A program made the translations under genes and the position numbers. Under the pieces are notes generated by a model. It was given only the letters and a program-made list of their open reading frames with translations. It was not told the origin of the DNA and did no database searches. DNA of 64,000 nt from assembly GCA_009760885.1 (NCBI GenBank), contig CM019700.1, forward strand, positions 2,884,993 through 2,948,992, written 5' to 3'. This DNA is from Achatina immaculata (Eukaryota > Mollusca > Gastropoda > Stylommatophora > Achatinidae). The first letter of the stretch is position 1. Every line of letters starts with the position of its first letter. This document shows positions 12,429-22,970 of this stretch, piece by piece.

Positions 12429-13493
12429 TAGACTGAAGCCGGGTTCGTCCCTTGCTAAGCGAGACAAAGAAAATATAACCCAGCAAACATTCAGCTGTAA
12501 CCCCACCCACAGTAAGAAGAAAAGATGTAACAGAGTCGGGGGGTAAGGGGGTAAGGGGGGAACCTTTTCACTCTGACAACATGTCTGTTATGTCATTCCA
12601 TTGATATACACGGCACTACACGCCCTGTAATTTATGACGGTCTAGAGGTCAAGACTAGTAGCATTTCTACTTCCGGGTCTCGGGACTCTTGTTTGCAACA
12701 TTTTCAACAAGTTGCGGGCTATTTTCAATTGTTATTCGTCACGATCCAGATAAGAAAAGTCTTAAGTTACCATACACTAGCAAAACTGTTACAGTGCCTT
12801 ATCTCGCGTGTGACAGCACAGGGAGTCTTCAAGGGCGGCGTTTTTTGTCAGTCCTGGAGGCTGCGCCTTTGAATGTAAATGCTACAGAAGAGTTCTTCAA
12901 ATATCATGGACACAAAAAAGAACAAATATATCCATACTACAAGAACTTAATATTGAAGAAGGCTGGCTAGTAAAGAGGATTAAAGAGAGAAAACTTAAAT
13001 ATTTTGGACACATTAAACGTCATGATAATCTAGAGAAGACAGTCTTGGAAGGGTACATAATGGGAAAAAGAAAGAGAGGAAGACCAAGGCGAAGATGGCT
13101 GCAAGACATCGTTGATGATCTGCAAATGGATGCATCAGCAGCAGAGCATCTTGCTTACAATCGAGAGGCATACAGAGAGCTGTTTGGGAGGCAGAGTTCC
13201 GCAAGGGACATACAAATGAATGAATGAATGAAGGCTGCGCAGTATGATATATGAATTAAGCCCTCATTTTAAGAAAAAGGCTTTCAATGAAATACAAATG
13301 TGAAGATCATACTATCATATTCATCACCATAAAGTCTTATATGTTATCATAAGGCCTTATATGTTATCATAAGATCTCATATGCCATCATAGGGTTTATA
13401 TGTTATCATAGGGTTTTATATGTTATCATAGGGTATTATATGTTATCCTAGGGTTTATGTTATCATAAGGTTTCATACGTTATGATACGGACT
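12429..13493 (+). repeat. Segmental copy S-A (spacer + LINE A end + 20-bp array)
   Basis: The spacer starts with CTGAAGCCGGGTTCGTCCCT. It is followed by a short open frame interrupted by the LINE A insertion, then GGCTGCGCAGTATG and a ~20-bp GTTATCATAGGGTTTTATAT array. Copies S-B and S-C follow. Confidence 0.9.
12860..13237 (+). mobile_element. LINE family A 3' end (S-A)
   Basis: Encodes [34 protein letters not shown] and [15 protein letters not shown], with an (AATG)n tail. It is flanked by AGGCTGCGC on both sides (a 9-bp target-site duplication), so the insertion boundaries are exact. Confidence 0.9.
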
Positions 13494-14705
13494 AATCTAC
13501 CAGATCCATAAACAAATATGGCGACACAAGAAACAGTGGGACTCATCTATGAAATCCATAAACAAATATGGCGACACAAGAAACAGAGGGGGCTAATCTA
13601 CCAGATCCATAAACAAATATGGCGACACAAGAAACAGGGGGACTAATCTACCAGATCCATAAACAAATATGGGGACACGAGAAACAGTGGGGCAAATCTA
13701 CCAGATACATAAACAAATATGGCGACACAAGAAACAGGGGAACTAATCTACCAGATTCATAAACAAATATTGCGACACAAGAAACATTGGGACTAATCTA
13801 CGAGATCCATAAACAAATATGGCGACACAAGAAATAGTGGGACTAATCTACCACATCCATAAACAAATATGGCAACACAAGAAACAGGGGGACTCATCTA
13901 TGAGATCCATAAACAAATATGCCGATACAAGAAACAGGGGGACTAATCTACCACATCCATAAACAAATATGGCGACACAAGAAACAGGGGGAATAATCTA
14001 CCAGATCCATAAACAAATATAGCGACACAAGAAACAGTGGGACTAATCTACCAGATCCATAAACAAACATCGCGACACAAGAAACAGGGGGACTAATCTA
14101 CCAGATCCATAAACAAATATGGCGACACAAGAAACAGGGGGACTAATCTACCAGATCCGTAAACAAATATGGCGACACAAGAAACAGGGGGACTAATCTA
14201 CCAGATCCATAAACAAATATGGCGACACAAGAAACAGGGGGACAAATCTACCAGATCCATAAACAAATATGGCGACACAAGAAACAGGGGTACTAATCTA
14301 TCAGATCCATAAACAAATATGGCGACACAAGAAACAGGGGGACTAATCCATAAACAAATATGGCGACACAACAAAAAGTGGGACTAATCTACCAGATCCA
14401 TAAACAAATATGGCGACACAACAAAAAGTGGGACTAATCTACCAGATCCATAAGCAAATATGGCGACACAAGAAACAGGGGGACTAATCTACCACATCCA
14501 TAAACAAATATGGCGACACAAGAAACAGGGGGATTAATCTACCACATCCATAAGCAAATATGGCGACACAAGAAACAGGGGGATTAATCTACCACATCCA
14601 TAAGCAAATATGGCGACACAAGAAACAGGGGGATTAATCTACCACATCCATAAGCAAATATGGCGACACAAGAAACAGGGGGACTAATCTACCTGATCCA
14701 TAAAA
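13485..14705 (+). repeat. 50-bp minisatellite field 2
   Basis: About 24 copies of the same 50-bp unit as field 1. Many units match the 11160-12430 series in order, so this field is a duplicated block. Confidence 0.94.
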
Positions 14706-16226
14706 ATAGACTGAAGCCGGGTTCGTCCCTTGCTACGCGAGACAAAGAAAATATAATCCAGCAAACATTCAGCTGTAACCCCACCCACAGTAAGAAGAAA
14801 AGATGTAACATAGTCGGGGGATGTGGGGGTAAGGGGGGAACCTTTTCACTCTGACAACATGTCTGTTATGTCATTCCATTGATATACACAGCACTACACG
14901 CCCTGTAATTTATTACGGTTCAGAGGTCAAGACTAGTAGCATTTCTACTTCCGGGTCTCGGCGTTCTTGTTTCCAACATTTTCAACAAGTTGCGGGCTAT
15001 TTTCAATTGTTATTCGTCACGATCCAGATAAGAAAAGTCTTAAGTTACCATACACTAGCAAAACTGTTACAGTGCCTTATCTCGTGTGTGACAACACAGG
15101 GAGTCTTCAAGGGCGGCCTTTTATGTCAGTCGTGGAGGCTACAGCTTTGAATGTAAATGCTACAGAAGAGTTCTTCAAATATCATTGACACAAAAAAGAA
15201 CAAATATATCCATACTACAATAACTTAATATTGAAGAAGGCCGGCTAGTAAAGAGGATTAAAGAGAGAAAACTGAAATATCTGGACACATTAAACGTCAT
15301 GATAATCTAGAGAAGACCGTCTTGGAAGGGTACATAATGGGAACAAGAAAGAGGAAGACCAAGGCGAAGATGGCTGCAAGACATCGTTGATGATCTGTAA
15401 ATGGATGCATCAGCAGCAGAGCATCTTGCTTACAATCGAGAGGCATACAGGAGTGCTGTTAGGGAGGCAGAGTTCCGCAAGGGACATGCAAATGAATGAA
15501 TGAATGAAGGCTGCGCAGTATGATATATGAATTAAGCCCTCATTTTAAGAAAAAGGCTTTCAATGAAATACAAATGTGAAGATCATACTATCATATTCAT
15601 CACCATAAAGTCTTATATGTTATCATAAGGCCTTATATGTTATCATAAGATCTCATATGCCATCATAGGGTTTATATGTTATCATAGGGTTTTATATGTT
15701 ATCATAGGGTCTTATATGTTATCCTAGGGTTTATGTTATCATAAGGTTTCATACGTTATGATAGGGTCTTTTATCATAAGGTCTCATATGTTATCATAAG
15801 ATCTTATATGTTATAATAGGGTCTTATATGTTATCATAGGGTTTATATGTTACCATAGGTCATATATGATGTCTTAGGATCTTATGTTATCATAAGGTCT
15901 TATATGTGATCATACTGTCTTATATATTATCATTAGGCCCTATAGGTTATCATAGGGTCTTATGATCATAGGGTATTATATGTTGTCAAATAGTCGCATA
16001 TGTTATCATAGGGTCTTATGTTATCATAAGGTCTTATATGTTATCATAGGGTCTTCATCTATTTCATAGCACTAATCGAGCCAAATGTGGGGCCATGTCT
16101 GTATTCCAGTACTGTATCGTTTTAAATCTAGTGCCATGTCTGTATTCCAGTACTGTATCGTTTTAAATCTAGGGCCATGTCTGTATTCCAGTACTGTATC
16201 GTTTTAAATCTAGTGCCATGTCTGTA
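14706..16226 (+). repeat. Segmental copy S-B
   Basis: Same order as S-A but with the longer downstream part: LINE A end (15147-15510), 20-bp array (15608-16055) and 3.5 copies of a 41-bp unit (16089-16226). The 41-bp array breaks abruptly into the 50-bp minisatellite at 16227. Confidence 0.92.
15147..15510 (+). mobile_element. LINE family A 3' end (S-B), decayed
   Basis: Same insertion as at 12860, carried by duplication. Stops and small deletions were gained (for example TCATTGACAC, and GAACAAGAAAGAGG lacking two bases). Confidence 0.88.
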
Positions 16227-16553
16227 TATAGCGACACAAAAAACAGTGGGACTAATCTACCAGATCCATAAGCAAATATGGCGACACAAGAAACAGTGGG
16301 ACTAATCCATAAACAAATATGGCGGCACAAGAAACAGTGGGACTAATCCATAAACAAATATGGCGACACAAGAAACAGGGGGACTAATCTACCACATCCA
16401 TAAGCAAATATGGCGACACAAGAAACAGGGGGATTAATCTACCACATCCATAAGCAAATATGGCGACACAAGAAACAGGGGGATTAATCTACCACATCCA
16501 TAAACAAATATGGCGACACAAGAAACAGTAGGACTAATCTACCAGATCCATAA
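16227..16553 (+). repeat. 50-bp minisatellite field 3
   Basis: About seven copies, matching the last units of field 2 in order. Confidence 0.93.
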
Positions 16554-17936
16554 AAATAGACTGAAGCCGGGTTCGTCCCTTGCTAAGCGAGACAAAGAAA
16601 ATATAACCCAGCAAACATTCAGCTGTAACCCCACCCACAGTGAGAAAAAAAGATGTAACATAGTCGGGGGATGTGGGGGTAAGGGGGGAACCTTTTCACT
16701 CTGACAACATGTCTGTTATGTCATTCCATTGATATACACAGCACTACACGCCCTGTAATTTATTACGGTTCAGAGGTCAAGACTAGTAGCATTTCTACTT
16801 CCGGGTCTCGGCGTTCTTGTTTCCAACATTTTCAACAAGTTGCGGGCTATTTTCAATTGTTATTCGTCACGATCCAGATAAGAAAAGTCTTAAGTTACCA
16901 TACACTAGCAAAACTGTTACAGTGCCTTATCTCGTGTGTGACAACACAGGGAGTCTTCAAGGGCGGCCTTTTATGTCAGTCGTGGAGGCTACAGCTTTGA
17001 ATGTAAATGCTACAGAAGAGTTCTTCAAATATCATTGACACAAAAAAGAACAAATATATCCATACTACAATAACTTAATATTGAAGAAGGCCGGCTAGTA
17101 AAGAGGATTAAAGAGAGAAAACTTAAATATTTTGGACACATTAAACGTCATGATAATCTAGAGAAGACCGTCTTGGAAGGGTACATAATGGGAACAAGAA
17201 AGAGGAAGACCAAGGCGAAGATGGCTGCAAGACATCGTTGATGATCTGTAAATGGATGCATCAGCAGCAGAGCATCTTGCTTACAATCGAGAGGCATACA
17301 GGAGTGCTGTTAGGGAGGCAGAGTTCCGCAAGGGACATGCAAATGAATGAATGAATGAAGGCTGCGCAGTATGATATATGAATTAAGCCCTCATTTTAAG
17401 AAAAAGGCTTTCAATGAAATACAAATGTGAAGATCATACTATCATATTCATCACCATAAAGTCTTATATGTTATCATAAGGCCTTATATGTTATCATAAG
17501 ATCTCATATGCCATCATAGGGTTTATATGTTATCATAGGGTTTTATATGTTATCATAGGGTCTTATATGTTATCCTAGGGTTTATGTTATCATAAGGTTT
17601 CATACGTTATGATAGGGTCTTTTATCATAAGGTCTCATATGTTATCATAAGATCTTATATGTTATAATAGGGTCTTATATGTTATCATAGGGTTTATATG
17701 TTACCATAGGTCATATATGATGTCTTAGGATCTTATGTTATCATAAGGTCTTATATGTGATCATACTGTCTTATATATTATCATTAGGCCCTATAGGTTA
17801 TCATAGGGTCTTATGATCATAGGGTATTATATGTTGTCAAATAGTCGCATATGTTATCATAGGGTCTTATGTTATCATAAGGTCTTATATGTTATCATAG
17901 GGTCTTCATCTATTTCATAGCACTAATCGAGCCAAA
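16554..17936 (+). repeat. Segmental copy S-C
   Basis: Nearly identical to S-B at an offset of about 1850 bp, including the decayed LINE end and the ~20-bp array (17458-17910). Confidence 0.93.
16997..17362 (+). mobile_element. LINE family A 3' end (S-C), decayed
   Basis: Copy of the S-B LINE end. It differs from it by a few bases ([10 protein letters not shown] is intact here). Confidence 0.88.
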
Positions 17937-18660
17937 TGTGGGGCCATGTCTGTATTCCAGTACTGTATCGTTTTAAATCTAGTGCCATGTCTGTATTCCA
18001 GTACTGTATCGTTTTAAATCTAGGGCCATGTCTGTATTCCAGTACTGTATCGTTTTAAATCTAGTGCCATGTCTGTATTCCAGTACTGTATCGTTTTAAA
18101 TCTAGTGCCATGTCTGTATTCCAGTACTGTATCGTTTTAAATCTAGTGCCATGTCTGTATTCCAGTACTGTATCGTTTTAAATCTAGGGCCATGTCTGTA
18201 TTCCAGTACTGTATCGTTTTAAATCTAGGGCCATGTCTGTATTCCAGTACTGTAACGTTCTAAATCTAGGGCCATGTCTGTATTCCAGTACTGTAACGTT
18301 TTAAATCTAGGGCCATGTCTGTGTGCAGGTACAGTATAGTTCTAAATCTAGTGCCATGTCTGTGTGCAGGTACAGTATAGTTCTAAATCTAGTGCCATGT
18401 CTGTGTGCAGGTACAGTATAGTTCTAAATCTAGTGCCATGTCTGTGTGCAGCTACAGTATAGTTCTAAATCTAGTGCCATGTCTGTGTGCAGGTACAGTA
18501 TAGTTCTAAATCTAGTGCCATGTCTGTGTGCAGGTACAGTATAGTTCTAAATCTAGTGCCATGTCTGTGTGCAGGTACAGTATAGTTCTAAATCTAGTGC
18601 CATGTCTGTGTGCAGGTACAGTATAGTTCTAAATCTGAGACCATATCTGTGTGTTCACAG
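17937..18660 (+). repeat. 41-bp minisatellite, two subfamilies
   Basis: About 18 copies. The first half uses GCCATGTCTGTATTCCAGTA, and the second half switches to GCCATGTCTGTGTGCAGGTA. The switch is sharp at about 18312. Confidence 0.92.
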
Positions 18661-19100
18661 TTCACTGTTCTAGTAGTGTATAAACCTATATCTGGGACAT
18701 TGTATGTGTGTATTCTAGTAGTGTATCGTGCTGGAAAGTTGCGGTAGTGCATTTTCTCACTCAGTGCACGGCGTGAGGCCTGACTGGTCGCCCTGTAATG
18801 CTGACAGTTCCTGCCCTACCCTAGGCTACGCTCCTATTTCTATTTTCTCTTTTTGCAAAGTTGTGTCCGTCCAAGTTCCCGGCCCGCTAGCCCCCCGTCC
18901 AAACAGCATTAGGGCCCCAGCTTTTCTGTGCTCTGTTGCTTCTAAAGTTTGGGCCCAATCAGTCTCGACGCCCCTGGGCGTGTTCATACCCCAGGCCGTG
19001 TAGGATCGCAAACAATCAGAGCACACTGACCTCCGACGAGGAGGTTTATCTTAAAAGATTTTTCATACTGTTTTATTGAATATTTTGGAACCTACGTTAT
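18661..19100. other. GC-richer unique block, no gene recognised
   Basis: Open frames on both strands (18728-19003 plus, 18826-19026 minus) in GC-richer sequence. Neither shows a motif I recognise. It could be a decayed retroelement or a 5' region of an unknown transcript. Confidence 0.3.
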
Positions 19101-19101
19101 C

Positions 19102-19272
19102 TTTACATACCTGTACAATACATACCTGTACAATATATACCTGTACAATATATACCTGTACAATACATACCTGTACAATATATACCTGTACAATATATAC
19201 CTGTACAATACATACTTGTACAATATATACCTGTACAATATATACCTGTACAATACATACCTGTACAATACT
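19102..19272 (+). repeat. 15-bp minisatellite (TACCTGTACAATATA)
   Basis: About eleven copies. The period gives an open Thr-Cys-Thr-Ile-Tyr frame that is not a real gene. Confidence 0.9.
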
Positions 19273-19580
19273 TCAAAACCTTTTCTCCCCAGGAGTTGCC
19301 CTTATTCTGAGAGATCAGCCATGTTTGTTTTTATGTGATCACTTCTCGAGGTTGTTAAATAATGTCACATTTTCCAGTAGCAGACATTTGAATCTTGACA
19401 GTTTTCTATTGCAGTCTTGTTTTGTGGAGCACGTGACATCTACACAGACGTTGGCTGTGCTGTGTAAGCGTGTTACTGCTCTGTTATGTCTTCGTAGCTG
19501 TGATCTTCTGTTAGATGTTTTGCCCTGATGAAGGTCTTGGCTCCAGTCTTGGAATAAATGCGTGGCATTAGTGTTGATAA
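19273..19580. other. No gene recognised
   Basis: Unique sequence. CCCTGATGAAGGTCTTGGCT at 19523 vaguely resembles ends of some retroelements, but this is not strong enough to call. Confidence 0.3.
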
Positions 19581-19583
19581 CTT

Positions 19584-19880
19584 TCTGATTTAGAAATAAG
19601 TGAATCACATTAATAATGATTGTAGTTTTTTATCAGTTCTTAGTCTAGAAATAAGTGAATCACATTAATAGTGATTGTAGTTTTTTTTTCTGACTTCTTA
19701 GTTTAGAAATAAGTGAATGACATTAATAGTGATTGTAGATTTTATCACTTCTTAGTCTAGAAATAAGTGAATCACATTAATAGTGATTGTAGTTTTTCCA
19801 ACTTCTTAGTTTAGAATTCAGTGAATCACATTAGTAGCGATTGTAGTTTTTCTAACTTCCTAGTTTAGAAATAACATTGT
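19584..19880 (+). repeat. ~60-bp minisatellite
   Basis: About five degenerate copies around TAGAAATAAGTGAATCACAT and TAGTGATTGTAGTTTTT. Confidence 0.85.
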
Positions 19881-20450
19881 CGCATTAAATATGATTATAG
19901 TGCCTGTAATTTCCTAGTGTGTACAGTCAAGGCTTCTGGTGCCACTTGGACGACTATTTCTGTCGTGTCCTGTTAACTAGGGATAACTTTTTACGAAAAG
20001 CAACAAGAGAAGGGAGATCTAGGAGCATGACCTGGTCTAGGTGGTTGTCTTGGAAACAGCGTCACTTGTGCTTTACTTGGACGGCTATTTCAGCATAAAA
20101 CGTCACAGACTATATCTAGAACATTCTACCTAGAGCGCATGTTAGTGATAAGATTGTTTAAACAGCGCACCCTTTTTTTCTGTGATATCTCTTCCCTGAT
20201 ATATTTACTGCTGGAACTTCCTGTAAAATTTATTTATCAACTCTCTTATCTGCCTTTCCTGATACTTCTTTTTTTTTACGTCGAATGTCATTCTTGGCAC
20301 AGTTTTGTAGGCAGATTAAGAAATAGTTTAAATGTTACTTGACTGTAAGGCTTGGTGCAGCTTTCAAGTGGATTTTCTGAGTTACAAGAGACACGGACCA
20401 CCAGAAGAGATATGGAGATCTTTACCAGAGAAAATGTTCGTGATAAAGGT
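19881..20450. other. No gene recognised
   Basis: AT-rich unique sequence. A hydrophobic short frame at 20139-20342 has no family match that I can see. Confidence 0.35.
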
Positions 20451-20454
20451 ACGG

Positions 20455-20978
20455 ACATGGGAGACAGCCCAGAAGATAGTGAACGACTCTCATGGGAGAT
20501 AGCCAAGAAGATAATGAAGGACTCACATGGGAGATAGCCAAGAAGATATCGAAGGACTCACGTGGGAGACAGCCAAGAAGATATCGAAGGACTCTCATGG
20601 GAGACAGTCAAGAAGATAGCGAAGGACTGGCGTGGGAGACAGCCAAGAAGATATCGAAGGACTGGCGTGGGAGACAGCCAAGAAGATATCGAAGGACTGG
20701 CATGGGAGACAGCCAAGAAGATATCGAAGGACTGGCATGAGAGACAGCCAAGAAGATATCGAAGGACTGGCATGGGAGACAGCCAAGAAGATATCGAAGG
20801 ACTCACATGAGAGACAGCCAAGAAGATATCGAAGGACTGGCATGGGAAACAGCCAAGAAGATATCGAAGGACTGGCATGGGAGACAGCCAAGAAGATATC
20901 GAAGGACTGGCATGGGAAACAGCCAAGAAGATACCGAAGGACTGGCATGGGAGACAGCCAAGAAGACAGCAAAGGACA
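20455..20978 (+). repeat. 35-bp minisatellite (AGCCAAGAAGATATCGAAGG core)
   Basis: About 15 copies. Since 35 is not divisible by three, each frame cycles through three peptide versions per 105 bp yet stays open on both strands. Confidence 0.92.
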
Positions 20979-21270
20979 GACAAAAGTGAAACTGTCTTGC
21001 TAAAACCAGCAGCATGTGTTTTGAAAGCATTGAATGGAGGAGAAGAGAGAGAGAGAGAACGAGGGAAAGAGAAAGAGAGAGGAGAATATTTAGCACACTT
21101 TCCCAATATATATATAAGATATAAGATAAGAATTTCCTGGGTCAGATTTCTCCACGGGTCTCCGCCATTGTGAGTTTATTTTTCTTTCTTCCCCTAAACC
21201 CACTGTGAACCCACGTGTCCCGGGAACTAGTGGTTGGTTTGATTATCCTGTTTATGTTTATATCTGGTCA
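20979..21270. other. No gene recognised
   Basis: Unique sequence with a GA-rich run near 21035-21085. Confidence 0.35.
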
Positions 21271-21274
21271 GCGT

Positions 21275-21785
21275 ACATCTAGTGTACTTTTCTGTTTATT
21301 CATCAAGCATTTAGTGTACCTTTATGTTTAGTCACTAAACGTTTAGTGTATTTTTCTGTTTATTCGCCAAGCATTTAGTGTACCTTTCTGTTTATTCGCC
21401 AAGCATTTAGTGTACCTTTCTGTTTATTCGCCAAGCATTTAGCATACCTCTCTGTTTGTTCACTATACATCTTGTGTACCTTTCTGTTTATTCTGCATAC
21501 ATTTAATGTACATTTCTGTTTATTCAACATACATTTAGTGTACCTTCTGTTTACTCATTAAATGTATTTCCTAGTCTATTTTTCTGTTTATTTACCTTTC
21601 TGTTTATTCAGCATAGTGTACCTTTCTGTTTATTCATCATACAACCAGTGTACCTTTCTGTTTATTCAGCATAAATTTAGTGTACCTTTCTGTTTATTCG
21701 ACATAAATTTAGTGTACCTTTCTGTTTATTCGACATAAATTTAGTGTACCTTTCTGTTTATTCGACATAAATTTAGTGTACCTTG
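21275..21785 (+). repeat. ~32-bp minisatellite (TTTAGTGTACCTTTCTGTTT)
   Basis: About 16 degenerate copies followed by ATTCGCCAAGCA or ATTCGACATAAA variants. Confidence 0.9.
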
Positions 21786-21922
21786 CCTGGCAGATACATT
21801 CATGTTTTAGGAAGCTGTTTTCCTGACACAGATGTGTCACGTGCAAATTTGTATCGCCATCTTGGTTAAAACGCAACCAAAGCGGTCAAACAGCTCACTG
21901 CCTTTTTCCTGAACAGTACAGT

Positions 21923-21972
21923 TTATTTGTTTGTTTGTTTGTTTGTTTGTTTGTTTGTTTGTTTGTTTGTTT
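21923..21972 (+). repeat. (TTTG)n microsatellite
   Basis: About 12 perfect copies. Confidence 0.95.
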
Positions 21973-22024
21973 AATATAAGAAATAAGGAGGTTTTACCAC
22001 ACCAGAACAAACAGGAATGGTGCT

Positions 22025-22095
22025 CTGTCTTCTGGTGGCGAGATGCCCGAACCTCCCGTAAGATTCCGCGGTTCGAGTCCTGAGCAGTTCCCTTG
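22025..22095 (+). mobile_element. Possible SINE head with Pol III B box
   Basis: TGGTGGCGAGATGCCCG resembles a degenerate A box and CGGTTCGAGTCC fits the B box. There is no acceptor stem, so it is not a tRNA. Confidence 0.4.
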
Positions 22096-22199
22096 CCACT
22101 TTCCTTTCTCTCTCACATCTCAGTGCTCTGTCTAATATTTTTCGAGTGCTATCAGTACAGCAGTGTTCTCTATAACTTTACCTGAAGAGGCAGTCCACT

Positions 22200-22876
22200 A
22201 AGGCTGTACTGCTGTAGTACTCTGTGCTTCAGTGTTTTTGCCTACATTTCTTTCCGTTTAACAAATCTTCCGGTGACTTGTTTCATGGCGCATATCAGGC
22301 AACTTAATTTAGAAAGAATTATTTGTCCCCCATTGTTATCAAGGGTGTGTCCGGTTATCATAAGAGTCGAAGGCAGAATCTTTTACAATCTGCGTGCGAC
22401 CAGGCATAGGTCATATCCCAGGCTGATTGGCAGAACCGGATGTATGGTGATATCTTGCTGTGTCAGAGGTCACGATCCTGGGCGTATATTTTTTTGTTGT
22501 GGTTTATCGATTTAAACCGGACACATTTCTTTATCGCACGAGCTTTATCGCCAGTGGTTATTTGGAGGCTGTGTTTTAGATGTTTCAGGATCTAGAAACG
22601 GTTTTATAGATTTATGTGGATAAACTTGAAGTGGTTGCATCAAATCCTGAAGAGATTTTAGTTGTTATTAACATTTTCTTTATTGAAGGTGAGGATACTA
22701 TACGTTTTATTGAAAGTGAGGATACTACACTCTTTATCATCACTAAAGCTTTGATAACACATTCCTGTATTTGTGTATAGAGTTTTTCCGTGCGCATAAA
22801 ACAACCAATATTTTAGACTTGCGTCTCGGCTATGGCAGTTTAAGGAACAAAAGAATATTTTCACGGGAGTTGAATT
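22200..22876 (+). other. Upstream flank of SLC44 start (possible 5' UTR/promoter)
   Basis: No other gene was seen here. A CATAAAAC followed by CCAAT lies 70-80 bp before the ATG, but these are weak promoter candidates. A 5' UTR exon cannot be placed from sequence alone. Confidence 0.3.
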
Positions 22877-22970
22877 ATGGGGAGGGAAAAAGCCAAGGGA
22901 AGCTCAAGGGAAACAACTTTCAGTGCTTCTCCGAAACCACAAGAGAATGGACACAAAGGCCAGGAAAGAG
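22877..22970 (+). CDS. SLC44A: SLC44 exon 1, coding part (initiator Met, cytoplasmic N-tail)
   Basis: This exon encodes 31 residues plus the first base of a Gly codon (phase 1). The start is well supported: A at -3, G at +4, and an in-frame TGA at 22871-22873 two codons upstream. The peptide is hydrophilic and rich in Lys, Ser and Gly (starts [10 protein letters not shown]), as expected for the cytosolic tail. It ends at a GT donor (gag|gtttgc), which is a weak match beyond GT. The phase fits the next exon exactly. The N-tail sequence is not conserved in the family, so the evidence is position, start context and phase. Any untranslated upstream exon was not identified. Confidence 0.75.

Noticed and set aside
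18728..19026. Overlapping frames in a GC-richer block
   Set aside because: No recognisable domain on either strand; left as unassigned sequence.
20492..21106. Overlapping repeat proteins on both strands
   Set aside because: Product of the 35-bp array; the same residues cycle in every frame.
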